The notes: generated from the sequence alone by a model not told the origin. A DNA stretch of 64,000 nt from Cupriavidus taiwanensis (GCF_900249755.1 NZ_LT976853.1:2267274-2331273), one strand, 5' to 3'. Shown: positions 16,491 to 25,926, numbered from the stretch's first letter. Program-made: numbers and translations.

Positions 16491-19400
16491 TCAGCGCTGC
16501 ATCGATTCCCAGACCTTTTGCAGCCGCTTGACCGACATCGGCACCGGCGTGCGCAGCTCCTGCGCGAACAGCGCGATGCGCAGTTCTTCCAGCATCCAGC
16601 GGAATTCCTCCAGCCGCGCATCCTCGCCGCCGCGGCCCTGCGTGCGCAGCTGCTTTTCGGCGCGCTGCCACTGCTGCAGCAGCGGCGCCATCTCCTGCAT
16701 GCGCTGGCTGTCGCGGGCCGGATCGCCCTTGAGCTTGTCCACGCGCATGGCGATGCCCTTCAGGTAGCGCGGGAAGTGGACCAGCTGCGCGTACGGGGTT
16801 TCTTCGATAAAGCGCTTGCCCATCAGCCGGCCGAGCTGGGCCTCCATGTCCGCGTACGCCCCGGGGAAAGGCCTGGCCTGCAGCAGCTTGCGCGGCAGCC
16901 CGGCGTATTCGGCAAGGATGGCGCCCGCCAGCCGCGCGATTTCCTGCGCCAGCAGCGACAGCCGGGAACGGCCCTCGTCCTTGCGGGCATTGAACTCGGC
17001 ATCGTTGCGCGGCAGCGGCGCCTGCATGCAGGCGCGCTCCAGCGCCAGCATCACGATCTGCTCGCGCAGCATCTCCTGCGTGCCCAGCGTCATGTACTGC
17101 ATCGCCATCTGCTGCAGCCCCGGGATGTTCTTCTCGATGAACTTGACCTGCTCGCGCAGTTGCAGCGCGAACAGCCGGCGCAGCCCCAGGTGGTGGATGC
17201 GGGCGGCCTCTTGCGGATCGTCGAAGACCTCGACGTCGCAATGCGTGCCGCGGTCGACTAGCGCCGGATAACCGAACAGGGTCTGGCTGCCCTTGCGGAT
17301 CTCGAGCAGCTCAGGCAGTTCGCCGAAGCTCCAGCCGGTCAGGCCTTCGTACTTGCCGGGCTCGGCCGCGGCCAGCGCCGGCGCGTGTTCCGGGGACTGG
17401 GTTGCGGCCTGGGTTGCGGCCTGCGCCGCCGCTTGCGCGGCCACGCGCTGGAACGACTGCTGCGCCTGCCCGCCCAGCTCGGCGCGCAGCTGGGCCAGGT
17501 TGCGGCCCATGTCGAGCTGGCGGCCGTGCTCGTCGATCACCTTGAAGTTCATCGCATGGTGCGCGGGCAGCGTTTCCAGCTTGAAGTCGGCCCGCCTGAC
17601 CATGGTGCCGGTCTGCTCGCGGATATCGGCGATCAGCACGTCCAGCAGCTCGCCTTCGCCGAACGGCTGGCGCGCGACAAAGCCCGCGGCATACTCGGGC
17701 AGCGGCACGCAGTGGCGGCGCAATTTCTGCGGCAGCGACTTGAGCAGCAGGTGCACCTTCTCCTTGATCATGCCGGGCACCAGCCAGTCGGCGCGCTCCT
17801 GCCGGACCTGGTTGAGCGCGTACAGCGGCACCGTCAGGGTCACGCCGTCGCGGTGGCTGCCGGGCTCGAAGTGATAGGTCAGGCCCATGTCCACGCCGGC
17901 CACGGTCATGGTCTTGGGGAACAGGTCGGTGGTGATGCCGGCCGCTTCGTGCCGCATCAGTTCGTCGCGGTTCAGGTACAGCAGCTTGCGGTCTTTCGCG
18001 CTCTCGGCCTGGTACCACTGCTCGAACGCGGTCTGCTGGCAGATCTCGGCCGGGATCGCGCGGTCGTAGAAGGCGTAGATCAGCTCGTCGTCGACCAGCA
18101 CGTCCTGGCGCCGCGACTTGTGCTCGAGGTTCTCGATCTCGCGCACCAGGCGCTGGTTGTGCGCGTAGAACGGCAGGCGCGTGTCGAACTCGCCCTCGAC
18201 CAGCGCGCGGCGGATAAACAGTTCGCGCGCTTCCTTCGGGTTCATCGGCCCGTAGTGCACGCGGCGGTGCTGGTAGACCACCAGCCCGTACAGCGTGGCG
18301 CGCTCCAGCGCCAGCACCTGCCCGGCCTTTTTCTCCCAGTGCGGATCGCTCCAGCTGACCTTGAGCAGGTGGCCGCCGATCTGCTCCAGCCATTCCGGCT
18401 CGATCCGCGCCAGCGTGCGCGCGAACAGCCGGCTGGTCTCGACCAGTTCGGCCGCGACGATCCAGCGCCCGACCTTGCGCGCGATCAGCGAGCCCGGCCA
18501 CAGGTGGAACTTGATGCCGCGCGCGCCCAGGTATTCGCGGCCCTTGCCATCGCCGTCCTCGATGCGGCAGCCGACGTTGCCGAGCAAACCCGTGAGCAGC
18601 GCCTTGTGCACCTGCTCGTAGGTCGGCTCGCTGTCGTTCAGGCGCCAGCCCTGCTCAGTCACGGTGGTCAGCAGCTGCGAATGCACGTCGCGCCACTCGC
18701 GCAGCCGCAGGTGCGACAGGAAGTGCGCGCGGCACTTGTCCTGCAGCTGGCGGTTGGACTTCTTGTGCGCGACCGCGTCCTCGAACCACTTCCACAGCCG
18801 GACCCAGCCCAGGAACTCGGACTTCTCGTCCATGAACTTGCGGTGGGCCTGGTCGGCGGCTTCCTGCGCTTCCTGCGGACGGTCGCGCGGGTCCTGCACC
18901 GACAGCGCGCTGGCGATGATCAGCACCTCGCGCAGGCACTGGTGCTCGCGCGCGGCCAGGATCATGCGCGCCACGCGCGGGTCCAGCGGCAGCTTGGCGA
19001 GCTGGCGCCCGGTGCCGGTCAGCTGGTTGGCGTCGTCGACCGCGCCCAGCTCCTGCAACAGCTGGTAGCCGTCGGCCACGGCGCGTCCCAGCGGCGGCTC
19101 GATGAACGGGAAGGCCTCGATATCGGTCAGCCGCAGCGCCTTCATGCGCAGGATCACCGCGGCCAGCGACGAACGCAGGATCTCGGGGTCGGTAAAGCGC
19201 GGCCGTCCGGTGAAATCCGCTTCCTCGTACAGCCGGATGCAGATCCCGTTGGCGACCCGGCCGCAGCGGCCGGCACGCTGGTTGGCGGCGGCCTGCGAGA
19301 TCGCCTCGACCTGCAGCTGCTCGACCTTGTTGCGGTACGAGTAGCGCTTGACGCGCGCCAGCCCGGTATCGACCACATAGCGGATGCCCGGCACCGTCAG

Positions 19401-20537
19401 CGAGGTTTCGGCAACGTTGGTCGCCAGCACGATGCGGCGCGCGTTCGACGGCCTGAACACCCGCTCCTGCTCCTGCACCGACAGCCGCGCGAACAGCGGC
19501 AGGATCTCGGTATGCGGCGGGTGGTGCTTGCGCAGCGCCTCGGCGGCCTCGCGGATCTCGCGCTCGCCGGGCAGGAACACCAGCACGTCGCCGGGGCCGG
19601 CGCGGCACAACTCGTCAACGGCATCGACGATGCCGTCGTACAGGTCGCGCTCGCGCGCCTGCGGGCTGCGCGGCGCGCCTGCGGCGGGCGCGTCGTCGGC
19701 GATCGGGCGGTAGCGCACCTCAACCGGGTACAGGCGGCCGCTGACCTCGATCACCGGCGCCGGCTTGTCCCCGGTGGCGAAATGCCGGGCAAAGCGCTGC
19801 GCGTCGATGGTGGCCGAGGTAATGATCACCTTCAGGTCCGGCCGCCTGGGCAGGATCTGGCGCAGGTAGCCGATCAGGAAGTCGATATTGAGGCTGCGTT
19901 CGTGCGCCTCGTCGATGATCAGCGTGTCGTAGGCGCGCAGCAGCGGGTCGTTCTGGGTTTCGGCAAGCAGGATGCCGTCGGTCATCAGCTTGACCGACGC
20001 GCCCGACGACATGGTGTCGTTGAAGCGCACCTGGTAGCCCACGTGCTCGCCCAGCGGCGTGCCGAGTTCCTGCGCGATGCGCTTGGCGGTCGAGGTGGCG
20101 GCGATGCGGCGCGGCTGGGTGTGGCCGATCAGCCCCCCGCCCTCGCGGCCGGGGCCGCGCCCGATCGACAGGCAGATCTTGGGCAGCTGCGTGGTCTTGC
20201 CGGAACCGGTCTCGCCGGAAACGATCACCACCTGGTTGGCCAGCAGCGCCGCGGCGATCTCGTCGCGGCGGGCCGATACCGGCAGGGCTTCCGGGAACGT
20301 GATGGGCGGCAGCGGGTTGACCGGCCGCGGCGCGCGTGGCGCACGCGGGCCGCGGGGCTGGCGCTGGCCGCCCTCGGCGGCGGGCCGCGCACCGGCAGGC
20401 TGCGCGGGGCCGGGCGCCGGGCGGGGCGTCGGGCGGGGCGTCGGGCGAGATTCGGCTGGGGCAGCGGACTGACCGGCACCGGCGCGCTGGCGCGGCGCTG
20501 TCGGTGGTTTGGGCTTGACGGGGCGTTGTTCTGACAT
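16491..20537 (-). CDS. hrpA: ATP-dependent RNA helicase HrpA
   Basis: 1348 residues, close to the usual HrpA size of about 1300. A Pro/Ala/Arg-rich, probably disordered N-terminal tail of about 75 residues precedes the DEAH helicase core: Walker A GETGSGKT (108-115), DEAH motif in IIDEAHERS, then the helicase C domain, HA2 and OB-fold regions, and the long HrpA-specific C-terminal domain. In other bacteria HrpA rescues stalled or collided ribosomes. It is divergent from argA, with only 23 bp between the two start codons. Confidence 0.95.
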   Translation of the reverse strand: MSEQRPVKPKPPTAPRQRAGAGQSAAPAESRPTPRPTPRPAPGPAQPAGARPAAEGGQRQPRGPRAPRAPRPVNPLPPITFPEALPVSARRDEIAAALLANQVVIVSGETGSGKTTQLPKICLSIGRGPGREGGGLIGHTQPRRIAATSTAKRIAQELGTPLGEHVGYQVRFNDTMSSGASVKLMTDGILLAETQNDPLLRAYDTLIIDEAHERSLNIDFLIGYLRQILPRRPDLKVIITSATIDAQRFARHFATGDKPAPVIEVSGRLYPVEVRYRPIADDAPAAGAPRSPQARERDLYDGIVDAVDELCRAGPGDVLVFLPGEREIREAAEALRKHHPPHTEILPLFARLSVQEQERVFRPSNARRIVLATNVAETSLTVPGIRYVVDTGLARVKRYSYRNKVEQLQVEAISQAAANQRAGRCGRVANGICIRLYEEADFTGRPRFTDPEILRSSLAAVILRMKALRLTDIEAFPFIEPPLGRAVADGYQLLQELGAVDDANQLTGTGRQLAKLPLDPRVARMILAAREHQCLREVLIIASALSVQDPRDRPQEAQEAADQAHRKFMDEKSEFLGWVRLWKWFEDAVAHKKSNRQLQDKCRAHFLSHLRLREWRDVHSQLLTTVTEQGWRLNDSEPTYEQVHKALLTGLLGNVGCRIEDGDGKGREYLGARGIKFHLWPGSLIARKVGRWIVAAELVETSRLFARTLARIEPEWLEQIGGHLLKVSWSDPHWEKKAGQVLALERATLYGLVVYQHRRVHYGPMNPKEARELFIRRALVEGEFDTRLPFYAHNQRLVREIENLEHKSRRQDVLVDDELIYAFYDRAIPAEICQQTAFEQWYQAESAKDRKLLYLNRDELMRHEAAGITTDLFPKTMTVAGVDMGLTYHFEPGSHRDGVTLTVPLYALNQVRQERADWLVPGMIKEKVHLLLKSLPQKLRRHCVPLPEYAAGFVARQPFGEGELLDVLIADIREQTGTMVRRADFKLETLPAHHAMNFKVIDEHGRQLDMGRNLAQLRAELGGQAQQSFQRVAAQAAAQAATQAATQSPEHAPALAAAEPGKYEGLTGWSFGELPELLEIRKGSQTLFGYPALVDRGTHCDVEVFDDPQEAARIHHLGLRRLFALQLREQVKFIEKNIPGLQQMAMQYMTLGTQEMLREQIVMLALERACMQAPLPRNDAEFNARKDEGRSRLSLLAQEIARLAGAILAEYAGLPRKLLQARPFPGAYADMEAQLGRLMGKRFIEETPYAQLVHFPRYLKGIAMRVDKLKGDPARDSQRMQEMAPLLQQWQRAEKQLRTQGRGGEDARLEEFRWMLEELRIALFAQELRTPVPMSVKRLQKVWESMQR

Positions 20538-20543
20538 TGGCCG

Positions 20544-20555
20544 GGATTATAATCC
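20544..20555. promoter_or_regulatory. Palindromic shared -10 region of hrpA and argA
   Basis: GGATTATAATCC is a perfect 12-bp palindrome. It contains TATAAT on the plus strand (20548-20553, 7 nt before the argA ATG) and TATAAT on the minus strand (20551-20546, 8 nt before the hrpA ATG). Both transcripts should start at or within about 2 nt of their start codons. The two overlapping -10 elements cannot be used at the same time. Confidence 0.7.
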
Positions 20556-20560
20556 GCGGG

Positions 20561-22033
20561 ATGAACGCCAGAACCGACGCGCCGCAGACGGCGCCTGCCT
20601 CCGCTCCCGCGGCCACCGCCTCCGCTGCCGCCCCCGCGCAGGCGGAGCCGCCCGCCGCGGCCGAACTCCCCGCCCCCGCCCCGACCTCTCCCGTGCCCGT
20701 CACGGCCGATCCGGACCGCAGCGGCCCCGACCACCAGCAGTTCGTCGACTGGCTGCGCATGGTGGCGCCGTATATCCATGCCTTCCGCGGCAAGACCTTC
20801 GTCATCGCCTTCGCCGGCGAACTGGTCAAGTCCGGCGTGCTCAACGCGCTGGTCAACGACGTCGCGCTGCTGCACGCGATGGGCATGCAGATCGTGCTGG
20901 TGCACGGCTCGCGTCCGCAGGTGGAAGAGCAGCTGGCGCTGCGCCATGTCGAGTCGCAGTTTGTCGACGGCGTGCGCGTCACCGACAACGCCGCGCTCGA
21001 ATGCGCCAAGGAAGCCGCCGGCGAACTGCGCCTGGACATCGAGGCCGCCTTCAGCCAGGGCCTGCCCAATACGCCGATGGCCGGCGCCCAGCTGTCGGTG
21101 ATCTCCGGCAACTTCGTCACCGCGCGCCCGGTCGGCATCGTCAACGGCACCGACTACCAGCACACCGGGCTGGTGCGCAAGATCGACGCCGAATCGGTGC
21201 GCATGTCGCTGTCGCACGGCAAGGTGGTGCTGCTGTCGCCGCTGGGCTTCTCGCCTACCGGCCAGGCCTTCAACCTGTCGATGGAAGACGTGGCCAGCGC
21301 CACCGCCACCGCGCTCAAGGCCGACAAGCTGATCTTCATCACCGAGGTGCCGGGCGTGCCCGACCCGGTCGGCAAGATGATGCAGGAGATGTCGCTGCGC
21401 ACCGCGGTGGAGCGGCTGCAGAACAACCACCTGCCGCCCGACGTGGCCAACTACCTGCAGCACCTGGTCAAGGCGCTCAAGGGCGGCGTGCCGCGCGCGC
21501 ACCTGATCCCCTATTCGCTCGACGGCGCGGTGCTGCTGGAACTGTTCCTGCACGACGGCGTCGGCACCATGCTGTCCGACACCGACCTGGAAAGCTTGCG
21601 CGAGGCCACGCTGGATGACGTCGGCGGCATCGTGCAGCTGATCGCGCCGCTGGAGCAGGACGGCACGCTGGTGCCGCGCGGGCGCCATTTGATCGAGCGC
21701 GATATCGCCAACTTCTCGGTGATCGAGCACGACGGCGTGCTGTTCGGCTGCGCCGCGCTGTACGACTATCCGCGCGAGAACATGGGCGAGATGGCGTGCC
21801 TGACGGTCTCGCAGGAAGCCCAGGGCACCGGCGACGGCGAGCGCCTGCTCAAGCGCATCGAGCGCCGCGCCCGCGCGCTGGGGCTGGAGCGGCTGTTCGT
21901 GCTCACCACCCGCACCGAGCACTGGTTCCTCAAGCGCGGCTTCGTCCACGCCACGGTCGACGACCTGCCCGAGGACAAGCGCAGGCTCTACAACTGGCAG
22001 CGCAAGTCGATGGTGCTGATGAAAAAGCTGTGA
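20561..22033 (+). CDS. argA: Amino-acid N-acetyltransferase (N-acetylglutamate synthase) ArgA
   Basis: 490 residues. An Ala/Pro-rich N-terminal extension of about 60 residues precedes the amino-acid-kinase fold domain (about 65-320), followed by a GNAT acetyltransferase domain (about 340-490) with LTVSQEAQGTGDGERLL as acetyl-CoA loop. It makes N-acetylglutamate, the first step of arginine synthesis, and is normally feedback inhibited by arginine through the kinase-like domain. The ATG at 20561 was preferred over one 24 nt upstream because that one lies before the -10 element. Confidence 0.94.
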   Translation: MNARTDAPQTAPASAPAATASAAAPAQAEPPAAAELPAPAPTSPVPVTADPDRSGPDHQQFVDWLRMVAPYIHAFRGKTFVIAFAGELVKSGVLNALVNDVALLHAMGMQIVLVHGSRPQVEEQLALRHVESQFVDGVRVTDNAALECAKEAAGELRLDIEAAFSQGLPNTPMAGAQLSVISGNFVTARPVGIVNGTDYQHTGLVRKIDAESVRMSLSHGKVVLLSPLGFSPTGQAFNLSMEDVASATATALKADKLIFITEVPGVPDPVGKMMQEMSLRTAVERLQNNHLPPDVANYLQHLVKALKGGVPRAHLIPYSLDGAVLLELFLHDGVGTMLSDTDLESLREATLDDVGGIVQLIAPLEQDGTLVPRGRHLIERDIANFSVIEHDGVLFGCAALYDYPRENMGEMACLTVSQEAQGTGDGERLLKRIERRARALGLERLFVLTTRTEHWFLKRGFVHATVDDLPEDKRRLYNWQRKSMVLMKKL

Positions 22034-22082
22034 CGGCGTAGGGACAATCGCCGCCGCGCCGCGGCCGGCCGCCCCGCTTGGC

Positions 22083-22088
22083 TACAAT
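22083..22088 (+). promoter_or_regulatory. -10 element TACAAT of yggX
   Basis: GGCTACAATAG lies 43 nt before the yggX ATG, leaving a normal leader with an AAGGAG ribosome site. No strong -35. Confidence 0.5.
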
Positions 22089-22131
22089 AGCGCCAGCGCC
22101 GAAGCTCTCACGAACATTGCAAGGAGTCCCC

Positions 22132-22404
22132 ATGGCCCGCACGGTCCATTGCATCAAGCTGAACAAGGAAGCCGAAGGTCTCGACTTCCCGCCGCTGCCC
22201 GGCGAACTGGGCAAGAAGATCTGGCAGAACGTGTCGAAGGAAGCGTGGGCCGGCTGGCTCAAGCACCAGACCATGCTGATCAACGAAAACCGCCTGAACA
22301 TGGCGGATGCGCGTGCGCGCCAGTACCTGCTCAAGCAGACCGAGAAGTACTTCTTCGGCGAAGGCGCCGACCAGGCCCAGGGCTACGTGCCGCCGCAGTC
22401 CTGA
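22132..22404 (+). CDS. yggX: Fe(2+)-trafficking / oxidative damage protection protein YggX
   Basis: 90 residues, the usual YggX size. [10 protein letters not shown] carries the conserved Cys7, followed by [13 protein letters not shown] and a helical C-terminus with [11 protein letters not shown]. In enteric bacteria it protects iron-sulfur proteins and handles labile iron. The ATG is preceded by AAGGAG 6 nt upstream. A strong terminator follows 19 nt after the stop. Confidence 0.94.
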   Translation: MARTVHCIKLNKEAEGLDFPPLPGELGKKIWQNVSKEAWAGWLKHQTMLINENRLNMADARARQYLLKQTEKYFFGEGADQAQGYVPPQS

Positions 22405-22423
22405 TCCGGACCGCTGCAACGAC

Positions 22424-22450
22424 AAAGGGGTGCCTCAGGCACCCCTTTTT
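22424..22450. terminator. Terminator between convergent yggX and rpiA
   Basis: Arms AAAGGGGTGCC (22424-22434) and GGCACCCCTTT (22438-22448) with loop TCA, followed by T residues. The symmetric A/T flanks suit termination from both sides. Confidence 0.88.
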
Positions 22451-22478
22451 GCTGGATCGCGCCGACCGGCCAGTGCGA

Positions 22479-23165
22479 TCAGTAGTCCGTGCGCTGCACG
22501 CCGTCGCCGGTGCCCAGCAGCAGCACGTCGGCGCCGCGCAGCGCGAACAGCCCTGCGGTCACCACGCCCGGCACCTGGTTGATGGTCTGCTCGAGCCCGC
22601 GCGGGTCGTCGATCTTCAGGCCGGCCACGTCGAGGATCACATTGCCGTTGTCGGTCTTGTAGATACCGCCTTCCCGGGTCATGCGCAGGCGCGGCTGTCC
22701 GCCCAGCGCCTGCAGCTTGCGCGCCACCGCGGCGCGTGCCATCGGAATCACCTCGACCGGCAGCGGGAAGTTGCCCATGGTCTGGACCAGCTTGCTGCCG
22801 TCGGCGATGCAGACAAAGCGCCTGGCCACCGAGGCCACGATCTTTTCGCGCGTCAGCGCGCCGCCGCCGCCCTTGATCATCGCGCCGCTGGCGTCGATCT
22901 CGTCGGCGCCGTCGACGTACACCGGGATCTCGTCGACCTCGTTCAGGTCCAGCACCTTGAACCCGTGCTGCTGCAGGCGCCGCGTGGAAGCCTCGGAGCT
23001 CGACACCGCACCCGCGAAGCGCTCCTTGAACGCCGCCACGGCGTCAATGAAAAGGTTGGCGGTGGAGCCGGTGCCCACGCCGAGCACGGCACCTTCGGGC
23101 ACTTCCTGCTTCACGTAGTCGGCGGCGGCTTGCGCGACCAGCGCCTTGAGTTCATCCTGAGTCAT
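22479..23165 (-). CDS. rpiA: Ribose-5-phosphate isomerase A
   Basis: 228 residues. [10 protein letters not shown] near residue 30, YVDGADEID near 85, and [12 protein letters not shown] with the catalytic Glu near 105 are all present. It interconverts ribose-5-phosphate and ribulose-5-phosphate in the pentose phosphate pathway. The ATG at 23165 gives [10 protein letters not shown]. It is divergent from tal, so two pentose phosphate genes share a promoter region. Confidence 0.96.
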   Translation of the reverse strand: MTQDELKALVAQAAADYVKQEVPEGAVLGVGTGSTANLFIDAVAAFKERFAGAVSSSEASTRRLQQHGFKVLDLNEVDEIPVYVDGADEIDASGAMIKGGGGALTREKIVASVARRFVCIADGSKLVQTMGNFPLPVEVIPMARAAVARKLQALGGQPRLRMTREGGIYKTDNGNVILDVAGLKIDDPRGLEQTINQVPGVVTAGLFALRGADVLLLGTGDGVQRTDY

Positions 23166-23197
23166 GACAACAGCCAGATTGCGTTGGGGAAACGCGT

Positions 23198-23203
23198 AGT
23201 GTA
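23198..23203 (-). promoter_or_regulatory. -10 element TACACT of rpiA
   Basis: The minus strand reads CGCTACACTACG 32 nt before the rpiA ATG. A match of 5 of 6 to TATAAT-class hexamers with a weak -35. Confidence 0.4.
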
Positions 23204-23246
23204 GCGGATTGCGGCGGCGCGCCGCGGGCGACGGTGCCCGCGCAGG

Positions 23247-23252
23247 TACAAT
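23247..23252 (+). promoter_or_regulatory. -10 element TACAAT of tal
   Basis: CAGGTACAATGG lies 92 nt before the tal ATG and about 45 bp from the rpiA -10 on the other strand, forming a compact divergent promoter pair. Confidence 0.45.
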
Positions 23253-23344
23253 GGACCGCACCGGTGCCGCACGCGCCCCTCACAGCCTGCGAACACAGCC
23301 CGCGAACGCTTTTTGCAGACGCTCAAGCAAACGACCTAGCGACC

Positions 23345-24304
23345 ATGAACCAGCTCGAACAACTCAGGCAGTTCACCACGGTGGTGGCCGATACCGGCGA
23401 CTTCCAGCTGATGAAGCAGTACACGCCGCAGGACGCGACCACCAATCCGTCGCTGATCCTGAAGGCGGTGCAGAAACCCGAATACCGCCACCTGCTGGAG
23501 CGCGCGGTGCAAGACCACCACGGCAACGGCGGCGTCGACGCGGTGATGGATGAAGTGCTGATCGCCTTCGGCTGCGAGATCCTGGCGATCGTGCCGGGCC
23601 GGGTCTCGACCGAGGTCGATGCGCGCCTGTCGTTCGACACCACCGCGACGGTCAACAAGGCGCGCCACCTGATCCAGCTGTACGAGCAGCGCGGCATCGC
23701 GCGCGAGCGCGTGCTGATCAAGATCGCCTCCACCTGGGAGGGCATCCGCGCCGCCGAGATCCTGCAGCGCGACGGCATCCGCTGCAACATGACGCTGCTG
23801 TTCTCGCTGGTGCAGGCCGTGGCCTGCGCCGAGGCCGGCGCGCAGCTGATCTCGCCGTTCGTCGGCCGCATCTTCGACTGGTACAAGAAACAGGCGGGCG
23901 AGCAATGGGACCCGGCCGCCAACGGCGGCGACAACGATCCCGGGGTGCGCTCGGTGCGGCAGATCTACGATTACTACAAGAAGTTCGGCTATCCCACCGA
24001 GGTGATGGGCGCCAGCTTCCGCAGCACCGCGCAGATCCTGTCGCTGGCCGGCTGCGACCTGCTGACCATCAGCCCCGAGTTGCTCGAGCAGCTGGCCGGC
24101 GGCCAGGGCCCGGTGGCGCACAAACTGTCGGTGGACCAGGCGCAGGCGGCCAATATCGCGCGCATCACCGCCGACGAGCCGTCGTTCCGCTGGCAGCTCA
24201 ACGAAGACGCGATGGCGACGGAAAAGCTGGCCGAAGGCATCCGCCTGTTTGCCGCAGATGCGGTCAAGCTGGAGAAGCTGATCGCCGGACTGGCGCAGCA
24301 ATAA
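23345..24304 (+). CDS. tal: Transaldolase
   Basis: 319 residues, class I transaldolase size. [12 protein letters not shown] at residues 30-41 is the family signature, and the Schiff-base lysine is Lys126 in [11 protein letters not shown]. It transfers dihydroxyacetone units between sugar phosphates in the pentose phosphate pathway. The start at [14 protein letters not shown] agrees with the family N-terminus; the open frame upstream overlaps the promoter. Confidence 0.96.
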   Translation: MNQLEQLRQFTTVVADTGDFQLMKQYTPQDATTNPSLILKAVQKPEYRHLLERAVQDHHGNGGVDAVMDEVLIAFGCEILAIVPGRVSTEVDARLSFDTTATVNKARHLIQLYEQRGIARERVLIKIASTWEGIRAAEILQRDGIRCNMTLLFSLVQAVACAEAGAQLISPFVGRIFDWYKKQAGEQWDPAANGGDNDPGVRSVRQIYDYYKKFGYPTEVMGASFRSTAQILSLAGCDLLTISPELLEQLAGGQGPVAHKLSVDQAQAANIARITADEPSFRWQLNEDAMATEKLAEGIRLFAADAVKLEKLIAGLAQQ

Positions 24305-24343
24305 GCGCCGCCGCGCGCTACCCCCCGCGCTACCCCCCGCGCT

Positions 24344-25111
24344 TCAGCCGGCCGCTGGCGCCGGCTGCGGCCACAGCCGCGGCAGGCAGGCGCCCGCCGC
24401 GGCCGCCAGCACGATGTCCGCGGTCTGGTCCAGCGCCGACGGCTGCGGATTGACCACGATCACCGGCGCGCCATGCTCGCGCGCCACGCCGGGCAGCGCC
24501 GCCGCCGGGTACACCAGCCCCGATGTGCCGACCACCAGGCACAGGTCGCAGGTCTGCGCCGCATGCTCGGCGCGGTAGCGCGCCACGCGCGGCAGGTCTT
24601 CGCCGAACCACACCACCCCCGGCCGCATCAGCGCACCGCACAGGTTGCAGCGCGGCGGCATGCCGGGCAGCGCAGTGGCCTCGCTGCAGCGGCCGCAGCC
24701 ATCCAGCCATTTGTTGGCGAACAGGTTGCCGTGCAGTTCGATCACGCCGGTGCTGCCGGCGCGCTGGTGCAGGCCGTCGACATTCTGCGTCACCAGCGTG
24801 ACCGGTTTCTGCGCGGCCAGCGCCACCAGCGCATGGTGCGCCGGGTTCGGCTGCACCGCCGCCACCAGCTCGCGCCGGTGCTGGTACCACTGCCACACCA
24901 GCGCCGGCTGGCGGCGGTAGGCGGCCTCGCTGGCCAGGTCTTCCGGATCGAACTGCTGCCACAGCCCGGTCATGGCGTCGCGGAAGGTCGGCACGCCGGA
25001 TTCGGCGGAGATCCCGGCGCCGGTCAGCACGAAGATATTGCTGGCGCCGTCGATCAGCCGACGCGCTTCCTCAATCCCCGGGAGTGCCGCCAGACTGGAA
25101 TCGTCGGCCAT
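24344..25111 (-). CDS. NAD-dependent protein deacylase, Sir2 family (class III-like)
   Basis: 255 residues. The NAD-binding GAGISAESGVPTFR is at 31-44, TQNVDGLH at 108-115, catalytic His127 in IELHGNLF, and zinc cysteines are 139, 142, 155 and 158. Tyr76 and Arg79 (QWYQHRR) match the Tyr-x-x-Arg pair of CobB/SIRT5-type enzymes that remove acidic acyl groups such as succinyl as well as acetyl. It starts 4 nt after the rlmB stop on the same strand, so the two are probably co-transcribed. Targets unknown. Confidence 0.9.
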   Translation of the reverse strand: MADDSSLAALPGIEEARRLIDGASNIFVLTGAGISAESGVPTFRDAMTGLWQQFDPEDLASEAAYRRQPALVWQWYQHRRELVAAVQPNPAHHALVALAAQKPVTLVTQNVDGLHQRAGSTGVIELHGNLFANKWLDGCGRCSEATALPGMPPRCNLCGALMRPGVVWFGEDLPRVARYRAEHAAQTCDLCLVVGTSGLVYPAAALPGVAREHGAPVIVVNPQPSALDQTADIVLAAAAGACLPRLWPQPAPAAG

Positions 25112-25115
25112 GGCT

Positions 25116-25859
25116 TCAGCGCGGCAGGCGCCGCTGGCGCACGGCCTCGTACAGGCACACGCCGCTGGCCACCGACACGTTCAGGCTTTCGACGCCACCC
25201 GCCATCGGGATGCCAACCAGTTCGTCGCAGGTTTCGCGCGTCAGCCGGCGCATGCCCTCGCCTTCGGCGCCCATCACGATCGCGGTCGGCCCCTTGAAAT
25301 CGATGTCGTACAGCGACTTCTCGGTGCCGTCGGCGGTGCCGATCACCCAGATGCCGCGCTCCTGCAGTTCGCGCAGGGTGCGGGCCAGGTTGGTCACGGT
25401 GATATAGGGCACGGTCTCGGCGGCGCCGCTGGCGACCTTGGCCACGGTGGCGTTCAGGCCGACGCTGCGGTCCTTGGGCGCGATCACGGCGTGCGCGCCG
25501 GCACCGTCGGCCACGCGCAGGCAGGCGCCCAGGTTGTGGGGGTCGGTGACACCATCCAGCACCAGCAGCAGCGGCGTGCCTTCGATGCCGTCGAGCAGCT
25601 CATCCAGGTTCAGCGCCAGCGCCACGTCCTCGGCACGCGCGACCACGCCCTGGTGGCGGTCGGTGCCGGCCATGCCGCGCAGGCGCTCGGCATCGACCGG
25701 ATGCAGGCGCACGCCCAGGCTTTCGGCCAGGCGCACGAAGTCCTGCATGCGCCGGTCGCGGCGGGCGGATTCAATGTAGATGTCGGACACGCCCTTGGGG
25801 TCTTGCCGCAGGCGCGCGGTCACGGCGTGAAAGCCGATCAGGAGTTTTTGTTTGGCCAT
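25116..25859 (-). CDS. rlmB: 23S rRNA (guanosine-2'-O-)-methyltransferase RlmB
   Basis: 247 residues. A small L30e-like N-terminal domain ([18 protein letters not shown]) is followed by a SPOUT/TrmH methyltransferase with [30 protein letters not shown] and [14 protein letters not shown]. It modifies G2251 of 23S rRNA in E. coli. The ATG lies 7 nt after a TACAAT element and has no Shine-Dalgarno, so a leaderless transcript is likely. It follows rnr on the same strand, as in many proteobacteria. Confidence 0.94.
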   Translation of the reverse strand: MAKQKLLIGFHAVTARLRQDPKGVSDIYIESARRDRRMQDFVRLAESLGVRLHPVDAERLRGMAGTDRHQGVVARAEDVALALNLDELLDGIEGTPLLLVLDGVTDPHNLGACLRVADGAGAHAVIAPKDRSVGLNATVAKVASGAAETVPYITVTNLARTLRELQERGIWVIGTADGTEKSLYDIDFKGPTAIVMGAEGEGMRRLTRETCDELVGIPMAGGVESLNVSVASGVCLYEAVRQRRLPR

Positions 25860-25866
25860 GGGCGCG

Positions 25867-25872
25867 ATTGTA
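25867..25872 (-). promoter_or_regulatory. -10 element TACAAT of rlmB
   Basis: The minus strand reads GGGTACAATCG with 7 nt to the rlmB ATG. It directly follows a GC-rich stem-loop downstream of rnr. The predicted mRNA begins at or next to the AUG. Confidence 0.5.
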
Positions 25873-25880
25873 CCCGCCCG

Positions 25881-25912
25881 GCCGCGGTCCCCGCGCGGGC
25901 GGGGACCGCGGC
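25881..25912. repeat. Perfect 14-bp stem-loop between rnr and rlmB
   Basis: GCCGCGGTCCCCGC (25881-25894) and its exact complement (25899-25912) with loop GCGG. It sits 14 nt after the rnr stop on the transcribed strand and has no T tract, so it may protect the rnr 3' end or attenuate read-through into rlmB. Confidence 0.65.
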
Positions 25913-25926
25913 TTGCGCGCAACCGG

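Noticed and set aside
17385..20534. Very long plus-strand open frame (about 1049 codons) opposite hrpA
   Set aside because: Antisense shadow of a GC-rich gene; composition is His/Gln/Arg-rich without any domain, and hrpA on the other strand is clear.
24305..24340. Tandem GCGCTACCCCCC repeat between tal and the sirtuin gene
   Set aside because: Only two short units, too small to call a functional repeat.
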